Counted from the first letter of the stretch, positions 1 through 6,090 are shown. The stretch is DNA of 7,183 bases from Pirellulales bacterium (GCA_030617125.1 JAUWWA010000085.1:1-7183), one strand, 5' to 3'. The notes: generated by a model from the letters alone, not told the origin. Translations and numbers: made by a program.

Positions 1-75
1 AAGTCCTTTCGTGGTAAGGCGTTGGAGTTTTTCGACGCCTTTTGGGATCGTAATCTGGGCAACTTCTCTGCGTAA
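1..75 (+). CDS. C-terminal end of an unidentified protein (cut by window edge)
   Basis: Frame 1 is open from the first base to a TAA at 73-75 and encodes 24 residues beginning KSFRGKALEFFDAFWD and ending NLGNFSA. The spacing of aromatic residues faintly recalls the tails of IS630/DDE-type transposases, which often end in an FF..F...NF pattern. That resemblance is too short to rely on, and I do not recognise the protein. The opposite strand is also open here: an ATG at 102-100 preceded by a purine-rich stretch (GGGGGGAG) starts MCKCLPENSLRREVAQITIP and runs off the window. The coding strand is therefore not settled. Given the broken mobile DNA that follows, a transposase remnant is the more natural guess. 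Confidence 0.3.
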   Translation, partial: KSFRGKALEFFDAFWDRNLGNFSA

Positions 76-430
76 ACTGTTTTCCGGCAAGCACTTGCAC
101 ATAGCACTCCCCCCAACAATACTGCCGGCGAAATGACCAGCACGGCCGCCCAGCGACCACCTACCCTGCCGCGCGGAACGGCCGTCCGACAACCTGCCGT
201 CGCCGGCGCGCCAGCCGCCCCGCGGTCCACGCCGATCGCTGCTGGCAGCCGTCTTCTCCACCACCGCCGCACCCCCTCTCAACGGTCACGCACTTGGCAT
301 GTACTATTGTCTATTGTAGACTATTGTACAGGTCTCGCCCGGTTTGTCAAGCCCAAAAAGCCGGCCACCGGCCGCTCATGTCGGTACACCAGGGCACTGC
401 TTCGGCGAAGCAACGGCACACGCTCCAAGC
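76..430. other. Gene-poor stretch before the integrase remnant
   Basis: Several frames are open here, but their translations are rich in Arg, Pro and Ala, typical of GC-rich noncoding DNA, and no protein family is recognisable. The one clear structure is the AT-rich 31-bp dyad at 300-330. The part from about 380 to 430 may be decayed integrase sequence, because the integrase match fades out here rather than beginning at a start codon. No tRNA or CRISPR structure was seen. Confidence 0.5.
300..330. promoter_or_regulatory. 31-bp dyad, operator-like
   Basis: The segment reads outward from a centre at 315 as an imperfect palindrome in which 12 of 15 base pairs match. The outer arms are TGTACTAT and ATTGTACA, and the inner core is GTCT-ATTGT-AGAC. 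The heptamer CTATTGT also occurs three times in direct orientation, at 304, 311 and 321. The block is strikingly AT-rich within GC-rich surroundings. TGTA/TACA half-sites with a GTCTACA-type core are reminiscent of BlaI/MecI-family operators, which are common in planctomycetes; that link is an inference. No regulator gene or credible regulated start codon remains next to it, so it may be an orphaned control site. Confidence 0.45.
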
Positions 431-634
431 CGCAACGCCCGAAGCTGGGGCGCCCGGCGAGCCACGCGCCGCACGCTGCGGCACTCGTCCGCCACGCAGT
501 TACTCGAGAATGGCTACGACATACGAACGGTCCAGGAGCTTCTTGGTCACAAGGATGTCCGGACGACCATGATCTACACCCACGTCTTGAACCATGGCGG
601 AAGGGGGGTTCGTATTCCCGCCGATAGTCTATAG
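431..634 (+). pseudogene. Integron-type tyrosine recombinase (IntI-like), C-terminal remnant
   Basis: About 67 codons match the last part of integron integrases. The sequence runs [20 protein letters not shown], then a QELLGHKDV segment, [13 protein letters not shown] and GVRIPADSL before the TAG at 632-634. The [17 protein letters not shown] and GVR.P.D signatures are typical of IntI, which cuts and joins attI and attC sites. The nucleophile Tyr (in MIYTH), the box II Arg (in TLRHS) and the LLGH histidine are kept. The box II His that normally precedes TLR is Arg (codon CGC). The catalytic domain upstream and the whole N-terminal domain are missing or scrambled. This is a dead fragment; no attC array or gene cassette was recognised nearby. 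Confidence 0.8.
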
Positions 635-760
635 ATCGCGAAAGCAGGTTGCGTGTTATACCGAAAACCGGATAAGACCGCCTGATAAACGGGTGCGGAT
701 TGCGAACCTCTTGACACCCAAGGACTTGTTTGGCGAGAATCAGGAAATCCCGAAGCGTCT

Positions 761-788
761 TGACCTGCCCCCACGGTGGATACCAGTG
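761..788. repeat. Probable terminal inverted repeat of the IS3-family remnant
   Basis: A sequence starting TGACCTGCCCCCACGG lies just beyond the stop codon of the IS3 transposase fragment (at 790-792 on the minus strand), where the element's right end should be. A TGACCTGCCCCC-like start fits terminal repeats I associate with IS3-family elements; this is from memory. No matching repeat (GGGGGCAGGTCA in plus-strand reading) was found on the other side, so the left end of the element is gone. Confidence 0.45.
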
Positions 789-789
789 T

Positions 790-966
790 CTATGTTAGAG
801 TTCCGAGGAACTCAGCCCTGGTTACCCGCTGGAGCGTAGCGGAAGCGGGCAACCACGGCTGGACCGCCTCCGGGGCCGGAGGCCGATAGCCCAGCGAACT
901 GTGCGGCCTTATCGTGTTGTACTCCCAACGCCACCGTTCGATCAAGACCTTGGCTTCTTTCGGCAC
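790..966 (-). pseudogene. IS3-family transposase (OrfB), C-terminal remnant
   Basis: Read on the minus strand, the frame gives KEAKVLIERWRWEYNTIRPH followed by SSLGYRPPAPEA and ends at TAG (790-792). EYN..RPHSSLGYR.P is the hallmark C-terminus of IS3-family OrfB, a DDE integrase that moves the insertion sequence. Homology stops at about position 966, where the upstream codons no longer resemble the family, so only about the last 58 codons survive. The DDE residues other than the final region are absent. The tail after PEAVQPW is unusual: it is encoded by one arm of a large hairpin (813-861), suggesting that a second small repeat landed near the stop codon. Confidence 0.8.
813..861. repeat. 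Large imperfect hairpin (REP- or MITE-like) in the IS3 tail
   Basis: Left arm CAGCCCTGGTTACCCGCT (813-830) pairs with right arm AGCGGGCAACCACGGCTG (844-861), with 16 of 18 positions matched and a 13-nt loop. The unmatched pairs are 818/856 and 824/850. The arms replace what should be the last codons of the IS3 transposase. Such long, nearly perfect arms within coding sequence are unlikely by chance and suggest an inserted hairpin repeat. Only one copy was noticed in this window. Confidence 0.55.
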
Positions 967-969
967 CGC

Positions 970-991
970 TGGCAGAGCGGCCAGTCTGCCA
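970..991. repeat. 7-bp inverted repeat at the IS3 breakpoint
   Basis: TGGCAGA (970-976) and TCTGCCA (985-991) are perfect inverted copies around an 8-nt loop, GCGGCCAG. The structure lies immediately beyond the point where IS3 homology ends at about 966, so it may be linked to the rearrangement, or be chance in GC-rich DNA. Confidence 0.35.
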
Positions 992-1008
992 TCAAGATAA
1001 CACAGGGG

Positions 1009-1027
1009 TTGGACAGGTCCTGTCCAA
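1009..1027. repeat. 19-bp near-perfect palindrome
   Basis: TTGGACAGG (1009-1017) and CCTGTCCAA (1019-1027) are perfect inverted copies separated by one base. It sits in noncoding DNA between the IS3 remnant and the small membrane-protein-like frame. It could be an operator, or two abutting ends of a vanished insertion sequence. Nothing in the surroundings decides between these. Confidence 0.45.
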
Positions 1028-1063
1028 GCTCACGAGAAATCCCCAGGGTGACCGGGTTAGAGC

Positions 1064-1324
1064 GTGGAAACCACCGAAGACGGGCACTTTGGCGCGATGT
1101 GCGTGGCGCTGCTGGCAGTCGGCGCCTTGGCCGGCCTCATGGCCCACAATCCGCTGCCGCCGGCTACGGTAGGTGCGGCGGCATACACGGTGTTGTGTGT
1201 GGCAAAGGGATTCGAGGGGTGCATCAAGTCCATGGGCCGCCGTCACCGGCGCCAACGCTGGTCATGGCGATCCTTAGATGCGCTTGGAGGGAGTTGCAAT
1301 CTGATGATGTCGCACAGCGTGTAG
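1064..1324 (+). CDS. Small hydrophobic protein-like frame, probably truncated
   Basis: A GTG start directly after an in-frame TAG (1058-1060) opens 86 codons. Residues about 10-28 (GAMCVALLAVGALAGLMA) and 34-50 (ATVGAAAYTVLCVAKGF) form two hydrophobic, membrane-helix-like stretches with a short polar start (METTEDGHF) and a basic end (KSMGRRHRR). Up to about residue 62 it looks like real coding sequence. The remaining residues are simply antisense to the radical SAM fragment, so the native C-terminus has been lost. I do not recognise the family, and no clear ribosome binding site precedes the start. It may be a fragment or a chance open frame. Confidence 0.25.
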   Translation: METTEDGHFGAMCVALLAVGALAGLMAHNPLPPATVGAAAYTVLCVAKGFEGCIKSMGRRHRRQRWSWRSLDALGGSCNLMMSHSV

Positions 1325-1521
1325 CCGGTGAAGACAAGGCGGCTCAGACCGGCCCGGAGCAGGCGTTCGAGCAGATCCCGCAGGGCTTCCGGCTGTTGGA
1401 ACGGTTCACCGCCGGAGATGGAGACTCCGTCGATTTTGTTTTCCAGGGCTAGGATTTCAGCGGCTAGTTGCTCGGTGTCGCATTCATCGCCGCCGAGCGG
1501 GTCGTGGGTCGCCGAGTTGAA
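1297..1521 (-). pseudogene. NrdG-like radical SAM protein, internal fragment
   Basis: The second half of the chimeric minus-strand frame 1848-1243 begins FNSATHDPLGGDECDTEQLA, continues KIDGVSISGGEPFQQP and LRDLLERL, and ends LVFTGYTL. This matches activating proteins of the anaerobic ribonucleotide reductase type (NrdG-like radical SAM). In them a CFNP.TH.P.GG segment follows the iron-sulphur cysteines, the GGEPF motif helps bind S-adenosylmethionine, and VFTGYT is typical. The cysteine cluster that should sit just before Phe-Asn is absent, replaced by transposase sequence, and the C-terminal part after about position 1297 is also lost. It cannot be active. Only the middle, about 75 codons, remains. 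Confidence 0.75.
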
Positions 1522-1806
1522 GCGGAAGGTAAATTCGTCGAGATAGTAACCCAGATGTTCGCGACTGACCCGCCCCTGGTGCGTGCCGAGAAGCCGTCGT
1601 TTCAGCAGCGAGGCCACCAAATGGACGCCGGGAAGCAGTTTGGAGGCCGTTTCCACATGCTTCTTTTGGACGATACGATCGTGAACGTAGCCGTATCGCG
1701 GCAAAACCAAGTAGCTATTCAGCCCGTCGGTTCGAACGGTACTGCCTGGCTCCACCACATCGCCGACGAAGCCACACAACTGGTTAGCCGTGAAGTCGCC
1801 GACTAG
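1516..1806 (-). pseudogene. IS1595-family (ISXO2-like) transposase, C-terminal fragment
   Basis: The first half of the chimeric frame 1848-1243 reads VGDFTANQLCGFVGD, then VVEPGSTVRTDGLNSY, ELLPGVH-like and VASLLKRRLLGTHQG, ending YYLDEFTFRFN. EPGS.V.TDG..Y, LLK..L.GTHQG and YLDEFTFRFN are the C-terminal signatures of ISXO2-like DDE transposases of the IS1595 group. In intact proteins FRFN is followed by a basic tail such as RR; here it runs straight into the radical SAM segment. The N-terminal zinc-ribbon part and the first catalytic Asp are missing. The first 14 residues of the open frame (from the ATG at 1848) do not resemble the family. This is a non-functional relic. Confidence 0.8.
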
Positions 1807-1908
1807 CTTGTAGAGTGCGTGAAACGCACCACATGCCTCTGCCAGCATCCGTCGGGCCGACCAACAAAGCAGCGTTCATGGCAAAGGCGACCTTTCGAGC
1901 CAGTCCTT

Positions 1909-2646
1909 CTAACCATTCCGGCGGAATCTTCGACTCACGCCGTCCGCCCCGGTCGAAGCGGGATTGGGAATCTCGAAGCGGTAGCCAATTCCCCTGATCG
2001 TGCGAATGAACGTCGGGCGGCCGGCGTCGGGTTCGATCTTGCTGCGCAGCGTCGTGATGCACCGGTCGACGCTTCGAGTGGTGACGATCACCGAACGGCC
2101 CCAGACGGAATTCAAGATATCGTTGCGCGTCAAGGCGCGGCCGGCCTGCTTAACGAGATACTCCAGCATGTGGAATTCCTTTGCGGTCAGGGGGATCTCC
2201 ACACCGCCCGTCAACAGCCGGTGCGATGCGATGTCGAGTTCGCAGTCGCCGAAACGATAGACATCGGACACGGTCGCTTTGCTGCGGCGGAGAAAGGCAT
2301 CGGCCCGGGCGAGTAATTCCCGAATGCTAAAGGGCTGGGTCACGTAGTCGTCGGCGCCCAGTTCGAGCCCGCGGATAATGTCTTCCTCCTGGCCCTTTGC
2401 CGTGAGCATGATGATCGGCATCTGGAGTCCCTGCTCGCGGATCACCCGGCAGATTTCATACCCGTTGACCTTCGGCAGCATGATGTCCAGCACGACGAGA
2501 TCCGGCGGATCGGCCAGTGCCGTCTCCAGGCCTTGCCGGCCGTCTCGCGCGGTGCGGACGCCAAAGCCTCGCGAGCGGAAGTTGTCTTCCAGGCCGCGAA
2601 GCATGGTCGAATCGTCTTCGATGATAAGGACCGATGAATCTGTCAT
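1909..2646 (-). CDS. OmpR/PhoB-family response regulator with atypical receiver
   Basis: This 245-residue protein is the output half of a two-component system. The receiver domain covers about residues 4-118: acidic pocket D11/D12, phosphoacceptor D54 in VVLDIMLP, and T82 in LTAKG. The Lys that normally follows T in the YVTKPF motif is Gln (Q104, codon CAG at 2335-2337), which is unusual. A winged-helix DNA-binding domain of the Trans_reg_C type follows at about 128-225, with LTAKEFHMLEYLV, TTRSVDRCITTLRSKI and the closing FIRTIRGIGYRFE. The start is the ATG at 2646, which overlaps the kinase stop as ATGA with CGGAG about 5 nt upstream. Longer upstream reading of this frame only shadows the kinase gene. 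It should be phosphorylated by the kinase encoded just before it and bind DNA; its targets are unknown. Confidence 0.93.
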   Translation of the reverse strand: MTDSSVLIIEDDSTMLRGLEDNFRSRGFGVRTARDGRQGLETALADPPDLVVLDIMLPKVNGYEICRVIREQGLQMPIIMLTAKGQEEDIIRGLELGADDYVTQPFSIRELLARADAFLRRSKATVSDVYRFGDCELDIASHRLLTGGVEIPLTAKEFHMLEYLVKQAGRALTRNDILNSVWGRSVIVTTRSVDRCITTLRSKIEPDAGRPTFIRTIRGIGYRFEIPNPASTGADGVSRRFRRNG

Positions 2647-4646
2647 CTTACTCCGGCGGCCTCCGTTGAACTCCGCGACCGGGCCGCCGCGGAGGGGATG
2701 CTCAAGGTGAAGCTGCTGCCGTGTCCCGGGCGGCTGGCCACCCGTACCGTGCCGCCGTGTTCGGTGGCGATGAACCACACAATGCTCAGACCCAGGCCGC
2801 ATCCGCCGCCGCTGCGCGAGAGCTGCCCATCGACCTGGTAGAAGGGCTTGAAGACACGTCTCGAAGCGGCCCGGGAAAGTCCTACCCCGTTGTCGCTCAC
2901 CTCGAAACATACCTGCCGGTCCTTGGCGTAGACCTTCAAGGCGATCTGTTTCTCGTCCCGAGAGTACTTGTAGGCATTGTCCAGCAGGTTCAAGATCGCC
3001 GTGGTCAGGGCGTCCCGGTCGGCGAGGATTGCGGGCAGGTGTGGGGCGATCTCCCATTCGAATCGGCATCCCGGCGCGGCGAACCGCTCGCGGACCGCCT
3101 CTGCGGCGTCGTTGGCCACCTCCGCGGCCGTGATCTCCTCGAACTCGAAGGCATGCCTGTTTCGCTCCATCCGCGAGAATGCCAGGAAGTTGTCGATCAG
3201 GCGGCTGAGCCTGAGGTTCTCCTTGGCCACCAACTGCAAGTACTCGCGAGTCTGCCGCGAGTCGAATTGCTCCGCGTCCAACAACGTATCCACCAGCACG
3301 CGCATCGAGGCAAGCGGCGTTTTCAGTTCGTGGGAAACTGTAGCCACCAGGTCGTTCTTCAGCCGCGTTAGTCGCAGTTGCCGCCCAAAGGCCCTGGCAA
3401 TCAGCGCGGCGAGAATGGAAGTGGCGGCGATCACCAGAACGCCGGTCCACAGATAGGCCACCACCTGCGCCTCGGCGGTTGAATCCACAAGCGTGCGATC
3501 CTCCAGGGCCAAAGTGAGCCGCCAGTCGGGCAGATGCCCTCCGGCCGCAAGCGAATCGACCACCGGCTCGGCGGAAGGCTCGGCGCCGGGAGGACACAGC
3601 GCAACGCTTACACCCGGCGGCAACGTCCCTTCCTCCATGACTGACCGCAAGTGCCGCAGAATGCTCGCCGTGCGGAACAACGCGACCATGCGACCATCGC
3701 GACAGGAGAGCAGCCAGAGGTCGGGCAGCCCGGCGGCATGTAGACCACCACCGCGAAGGTCTCTGCGTTGCGGCGGCGAGGGATCCGAATCGAGGAATCT
3801 CTCGGCAAGATCCTCCGCCGCGAGCGTGGGAAACCGGACACCTTCGGGCAATAGCGATTGCACTTCCTTCATCAGGAATCTGCGTTGCGCCGCGGCCAAC
3901 CCGGGCGTGTCGTAGTCCGACAGCCGCCGTTTCAACCGATCGGCCGTCTGGCGGAATCCGGCATGGGAAGGACCGCCCATCAATTGCAGGGCTCTAAGCG
4001 CGGCATCGGCGCTGATCAGCCGGCCTTGCCGATCGGCGGCCTGCCGATACTTCTGCCGGCCGAGTACGTCGGTCAGCACTCGGATTGCCTCCTCGGGGCG
4101 TCCGGCTTGGGCCAGGCACCGCGCCTGTGCCTGTAGCGCCTGAGCGGCCAAGTTATTATCGGAGGTCTTCTCGGCAATCGCGGCATAGGCGCTCGCCGCC
4201 TTGTGGGGGTCGTCTTGGACGTATTCCAGCCGATTGGCCGCCGCCCAAGCCGGCTCCCAGTCGCCGGGTTCGCTGCCGCGAATGGGCAAAGCAGCGGGAT
4301 AGGCGGGCCGCCCGTCGGCCGTGTAGCAAACCACGCTGTCGGCGAGTTTCAAACCGGCGCACTTTGCGAAGGCGGCCGAGGCAGGCGTTTCTCTGCCGAG
4401 CCGCTCCAACAGATCCACCTTTTCGCGCAACGAACTCTCCAACCGGTCCCGTGCCATGGCCAGGTGGCCCCGATAGGCCTCGGCCAGCCGTTGACGGGCC
4501 GCCAGACCCACGTTCTGCACGGCGGCGTTCATCAACCACAGCACACAGGCCGTGGGCACAAGAACCAGCAACAGCAGCAGAGGCCACAACCCCAGGTTGC
4601 GGCCTCTGCCGGCCGTGGACCAGCGATACTTCACGCTCAGCCTCAC
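2643..4646 (-). CDS. Membrane sensor histidine kinase with TPR-like extracytoplasmic sensor
   Basis: This 667-residue kinase has a first transmembrane helix at about 20-40 and a second at about 396-418, enclosing a sensor of about 355 residues outside the cytoplasmic membrane. Within the sensor, residues about 145-195 look like TPR helices (YAAIAEK, AAQALQAQARCLAQAGRPEE). No HAMP domain is evident; a short linker leads to the dimerisation domain with H439 in VSHELKTPLASMR. The ATPase domain shows N557 in NLLDNAYKYS, the DNGVG box at 585-589, FKPFYQVD and GGGCGLGLSIV. All catalytic motifs are intact. The start is GTG at 4646, overlapping the upstream stop as GTGA with AAGGTG just before. The stop overlaps the regulator's ATG, so the three products are likely coupled in translation. 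The signal is unknown; the neighbouring secreted protein is the obvious partner. Confidence 0.93.
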   Translation of the reverse strand: MRLSVKYRWSTAGRGRNLGLWPLLLLLVLVPTACVLWLMNAAVQNVGLAARQRLAEAYRGHLAMARDRLESSLREKVDLLERLGRETPASAAFAKCAGLKLADSVVCYTADGRPAYPAALPIRGSEPGDWEPAWAAANRLEYVQDDPHKAASAYAAIAEKTSDNNLAAQALQAQARCLAQAGRPEEAIRVLTDVLGRQKYRQAADRQGRLISADAALRALQLMGGPSHAGFRQTADRLKRRLSDYDTPGLAAAQRRFLMKEVQSLLPEGVRFPTLAAEDLAERFLDSDPSPPQRRDLRGGGLHAAGLPDLWLLSCRDGRMVALFRTASILRHLRSVMEEGTLPPGVSVALCPPGAEPSAEPVVDSLAAGGHLPDWRLTLALEDRTLVDSTAEAQVVAYLWTGVLVIAATSILAALIARAFGRQLRLTRLKNDLVATVSHELKTPLASMRVLVDTLLDAEQFDSRQTREYLQLVAKENLRLSRLIDNFLAFSRMERNRHAFEFEEITAAEVANDAAEAVRERFAAPGCRFEWEIAPHLPAILADRDALTTAILNLLDNAYKYSRDEKQIALKVYAKDRQVCFEVSDNGVGLSRAASRRVFKPFYQVDGQLSRSGGGCGLGLSIVWFIATEHGGTVRVASRPGHGSSFTLSIPSAAARSRSSTEAAGVR

Positions 4647-6085
4647 TTCACCTTGTAGGTGTCGATGATCGCCCGGTCGAATTCCTTGCGGAAATCGTCG
4701 AGCTGCTCCGGCGCGATCCTCACCACAAACATCGACGCGGTCGACTCACCGAGTACACAAGTGCCGTATACCACCATCTTCCGCTGGCCGTCGACACAGT
4801 CCGACAGAAAGCTCACCGCCGGCCGGCCGGATACTTTGCACTCCTGCCAACTGTCCTCCCGCACCTTGAAGTCCTTGAGTCGCTGTTTGCAATCGGGAAT
4901 CATGGCCTCCGCCAATGCCCGGGCGGATGCTCTCTGTTCAGGCTCGAACTGGTCGAGCTTCTTGGCGGCCAGAACGCTGACCGCCTCCGCATCTGGATCA
5001 AGGATACTTACCCCGGTTTTCGCCTTCTTCGCGGCGGCTGTCTCCTTGTAGAAATACCAACCCGCGGGGGCCTCCAGGGAGAACCCGAACTCGTTGTCCT
5101 GGTACTTGTTCGGGTCGAGTGGCTGGATGGCGGACAGTTCCACAGACACTCCACCGGCCTCGAACTTGACCGGGTAGCGTTTGGCGTCGGTGGAGATCCA
5201 AAACGTTTGTCCTATGTTGAGATCCAGTTTGTAACACTCGAACTGGCCCGCCGGGACGGTGACTTTTTCCTTGGCCGTCACCTCTGCCTCAAGTTTCAGG
5301 TCTCCCTCTCCAAAGGTCACAAAAATGGGCACCTTGCACTTGTAACCCTCCGCCAAAGGCAGCCGTCGGAACAGGTGTACGCCCTGCTCATTGTCGTAGA
5401 CGACATGATCCAAGTCCACCTTTCGCACCGATTCCTTGCCCTTGCCTTTGGTCTTGTTGGTGATCGTCACACGCTCGGGCGTGTAGTCGGCCACGAAATG
5501 GCCCAGCAGCGAATGGTTGAACAGGCTGCTGATCGGCCGAAACGTGTCGTAATCGACCAGCACACGGCTGATCGCCCGGTTGGCGCCGGCGCCGATGTCC
5601 CGGCGGCACTGCAATCGCCAAACCTTCTTCCCTTCGACCTCGACCGAGTCTGCTGAGTAAATGAACGTTCCGAGCTCCATGCCGGCGGCCAGCTTCACCA
5701 CCATCTGAAGCACCTCGCCATCCGGCCAGGGCACGCCGAGCAACTCCAGGTCGCCGGAGACGTGCTCTCGGGCCTTGGCGACGAGTTGCTTCTGCTCGGG
5801 AAATCGCTCGATCAGGTCCTCGAACGTCTTGGCCGCCTCCGCCTTGTCGCCCTTCTTGAGCCGGCAGGCGCCCAGGCGGTACAGGGCTTGGGCCGCAATT
5901 GGCCGGTTGGCCTTGTCGTCGGCGACAATCTTGGCGTAGATCTTCATCGCCGCGTCGAGATCGCCCACCGTCTCCTCGGTGTAGATCCCCGTCTCCAGCA
6001 GATCGGAGACCGACTGGGCGACTGCCGCGGAACTGCTCAGCAAGAGCACTGCCGCGATCGCCGGAAAAAGAACCTTCTTACACAT
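4643..6085 (-). CDS. Exported TPR protein of unknown function, first gene of the two-component operon
   Basis: This 480-residue protein starts at the ATG at 6085, chosen over an in-frame start 24 codons upstream because GAAGGAGG lies 7 nt before it and a signal peptide follows at once (MCKKVLFPAIAAVLLL, then a likely cut after AVA at residue 23). Residues about 29-108 form a TPR-like segment (GIYTEETVGDLDAAMKIY, AAQALYRLGACRLKKGDKAE, TFEDLIERFP). Residues about 125-320 are beta-rich, with VTVPAGQFECYKLDL, a pattern seen in DUF3108-like domains. Residues about 325-480 (NEFGFSLEAPAGWYF) resemble the small PsbP/DUF1795-type fold. Both domain names are tentative, and no catalytic motif is seen. 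It shares its operon and 4-bp overlap with the kinase, so it may bind the signal or modulate the sensor outside the membrane. Confidence 0.9.
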   Translation of the reverse strand: MCKKVLFPAIAAVLLLSSSAAVAQSVSDLLETGIYTEETVGDLDAAMKIYAKIVADDKANRPIAAQALYRLGACRLKKGDKAEAAKTFEDLIERFPEQKQLVAKAREHVSGDLELLGVPWPDGEVLQMVVKLAAGMELGTFIYSADSVEVEGKKVWRLQCRRDIGAGANRAISRVLVDYDTFRPISSLFNHSLLGHFVADYTPERVTITNKTKGKGKESVRKVDLDHVVYDNEQGVHLFRRLPLAEGYKCKVPIFVTFGEGDLKLEAEVTAKEKVTVPAGQFECYKLDLNIGQTFWISTDAKRYPVKFEAGGVSVELSAIQPLDPNKYQDNEFGFSLEAPAGWYFYKETAAAKKAKTGVSILDPDAEAVSVLAAKKLDQFEPEQRASARALAEAMIPDCKQRLKDFKVREDSWQECKVSGRPAVSFLSDCVDGQRKMVVYGTCVLGESTASMFVVRIAPEQLDDFRKEFDRAIIDTYKVK

Positions 6086-6090
6086 GACTG

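Noticed and set aside
133..627. Plus-strand 164-codon frame across the integrase remnant
   Set aside because: The composition is noncoding-like, and the integrase signatures lie in a different frame.
645..700. Possible attC or attI site after the integrase fragment
   Set aside because: TGTTATA is present, but no matching pair of core sites (GTTRRRY with RYYYAAC) or foldable arms could be found.
867..882. Perfect inverted repeat CCTCCGG/CCGGAGG
   Set aside because: It falls on the conserved RPPAPEA codons of the IS3 transposase and is explained by Pro/Gly-rich codon use.
1815..1829. Hairpin GTGCGT-GAA-ACGCAC as a terminator for the three-gene operon
   Set aside because: The stem is perfect but short and no run of U follows it on the minus strand, so it cannot be called an intrinsic terminator.
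2647..3597. N-terminal extension of the response regulator frame to 562 codons
   Set aside because: The extension is out of frame over the kinase catalytic domain and is low-complexity Arg/Gly-rich. The ATG at 2646 with a ribosome site and ATGA overlap gives a normal 245-residue regulator.
4085..5656. Long plus-strand open frame of 523 codons
   Set aside because: It lies antisense to the exported TPR protein and the kinase, both of which have clear domains. Its translation is Arg/Pro-rich at the start and has no recognisable domain; long antisense frames are common in GC-rich genes.
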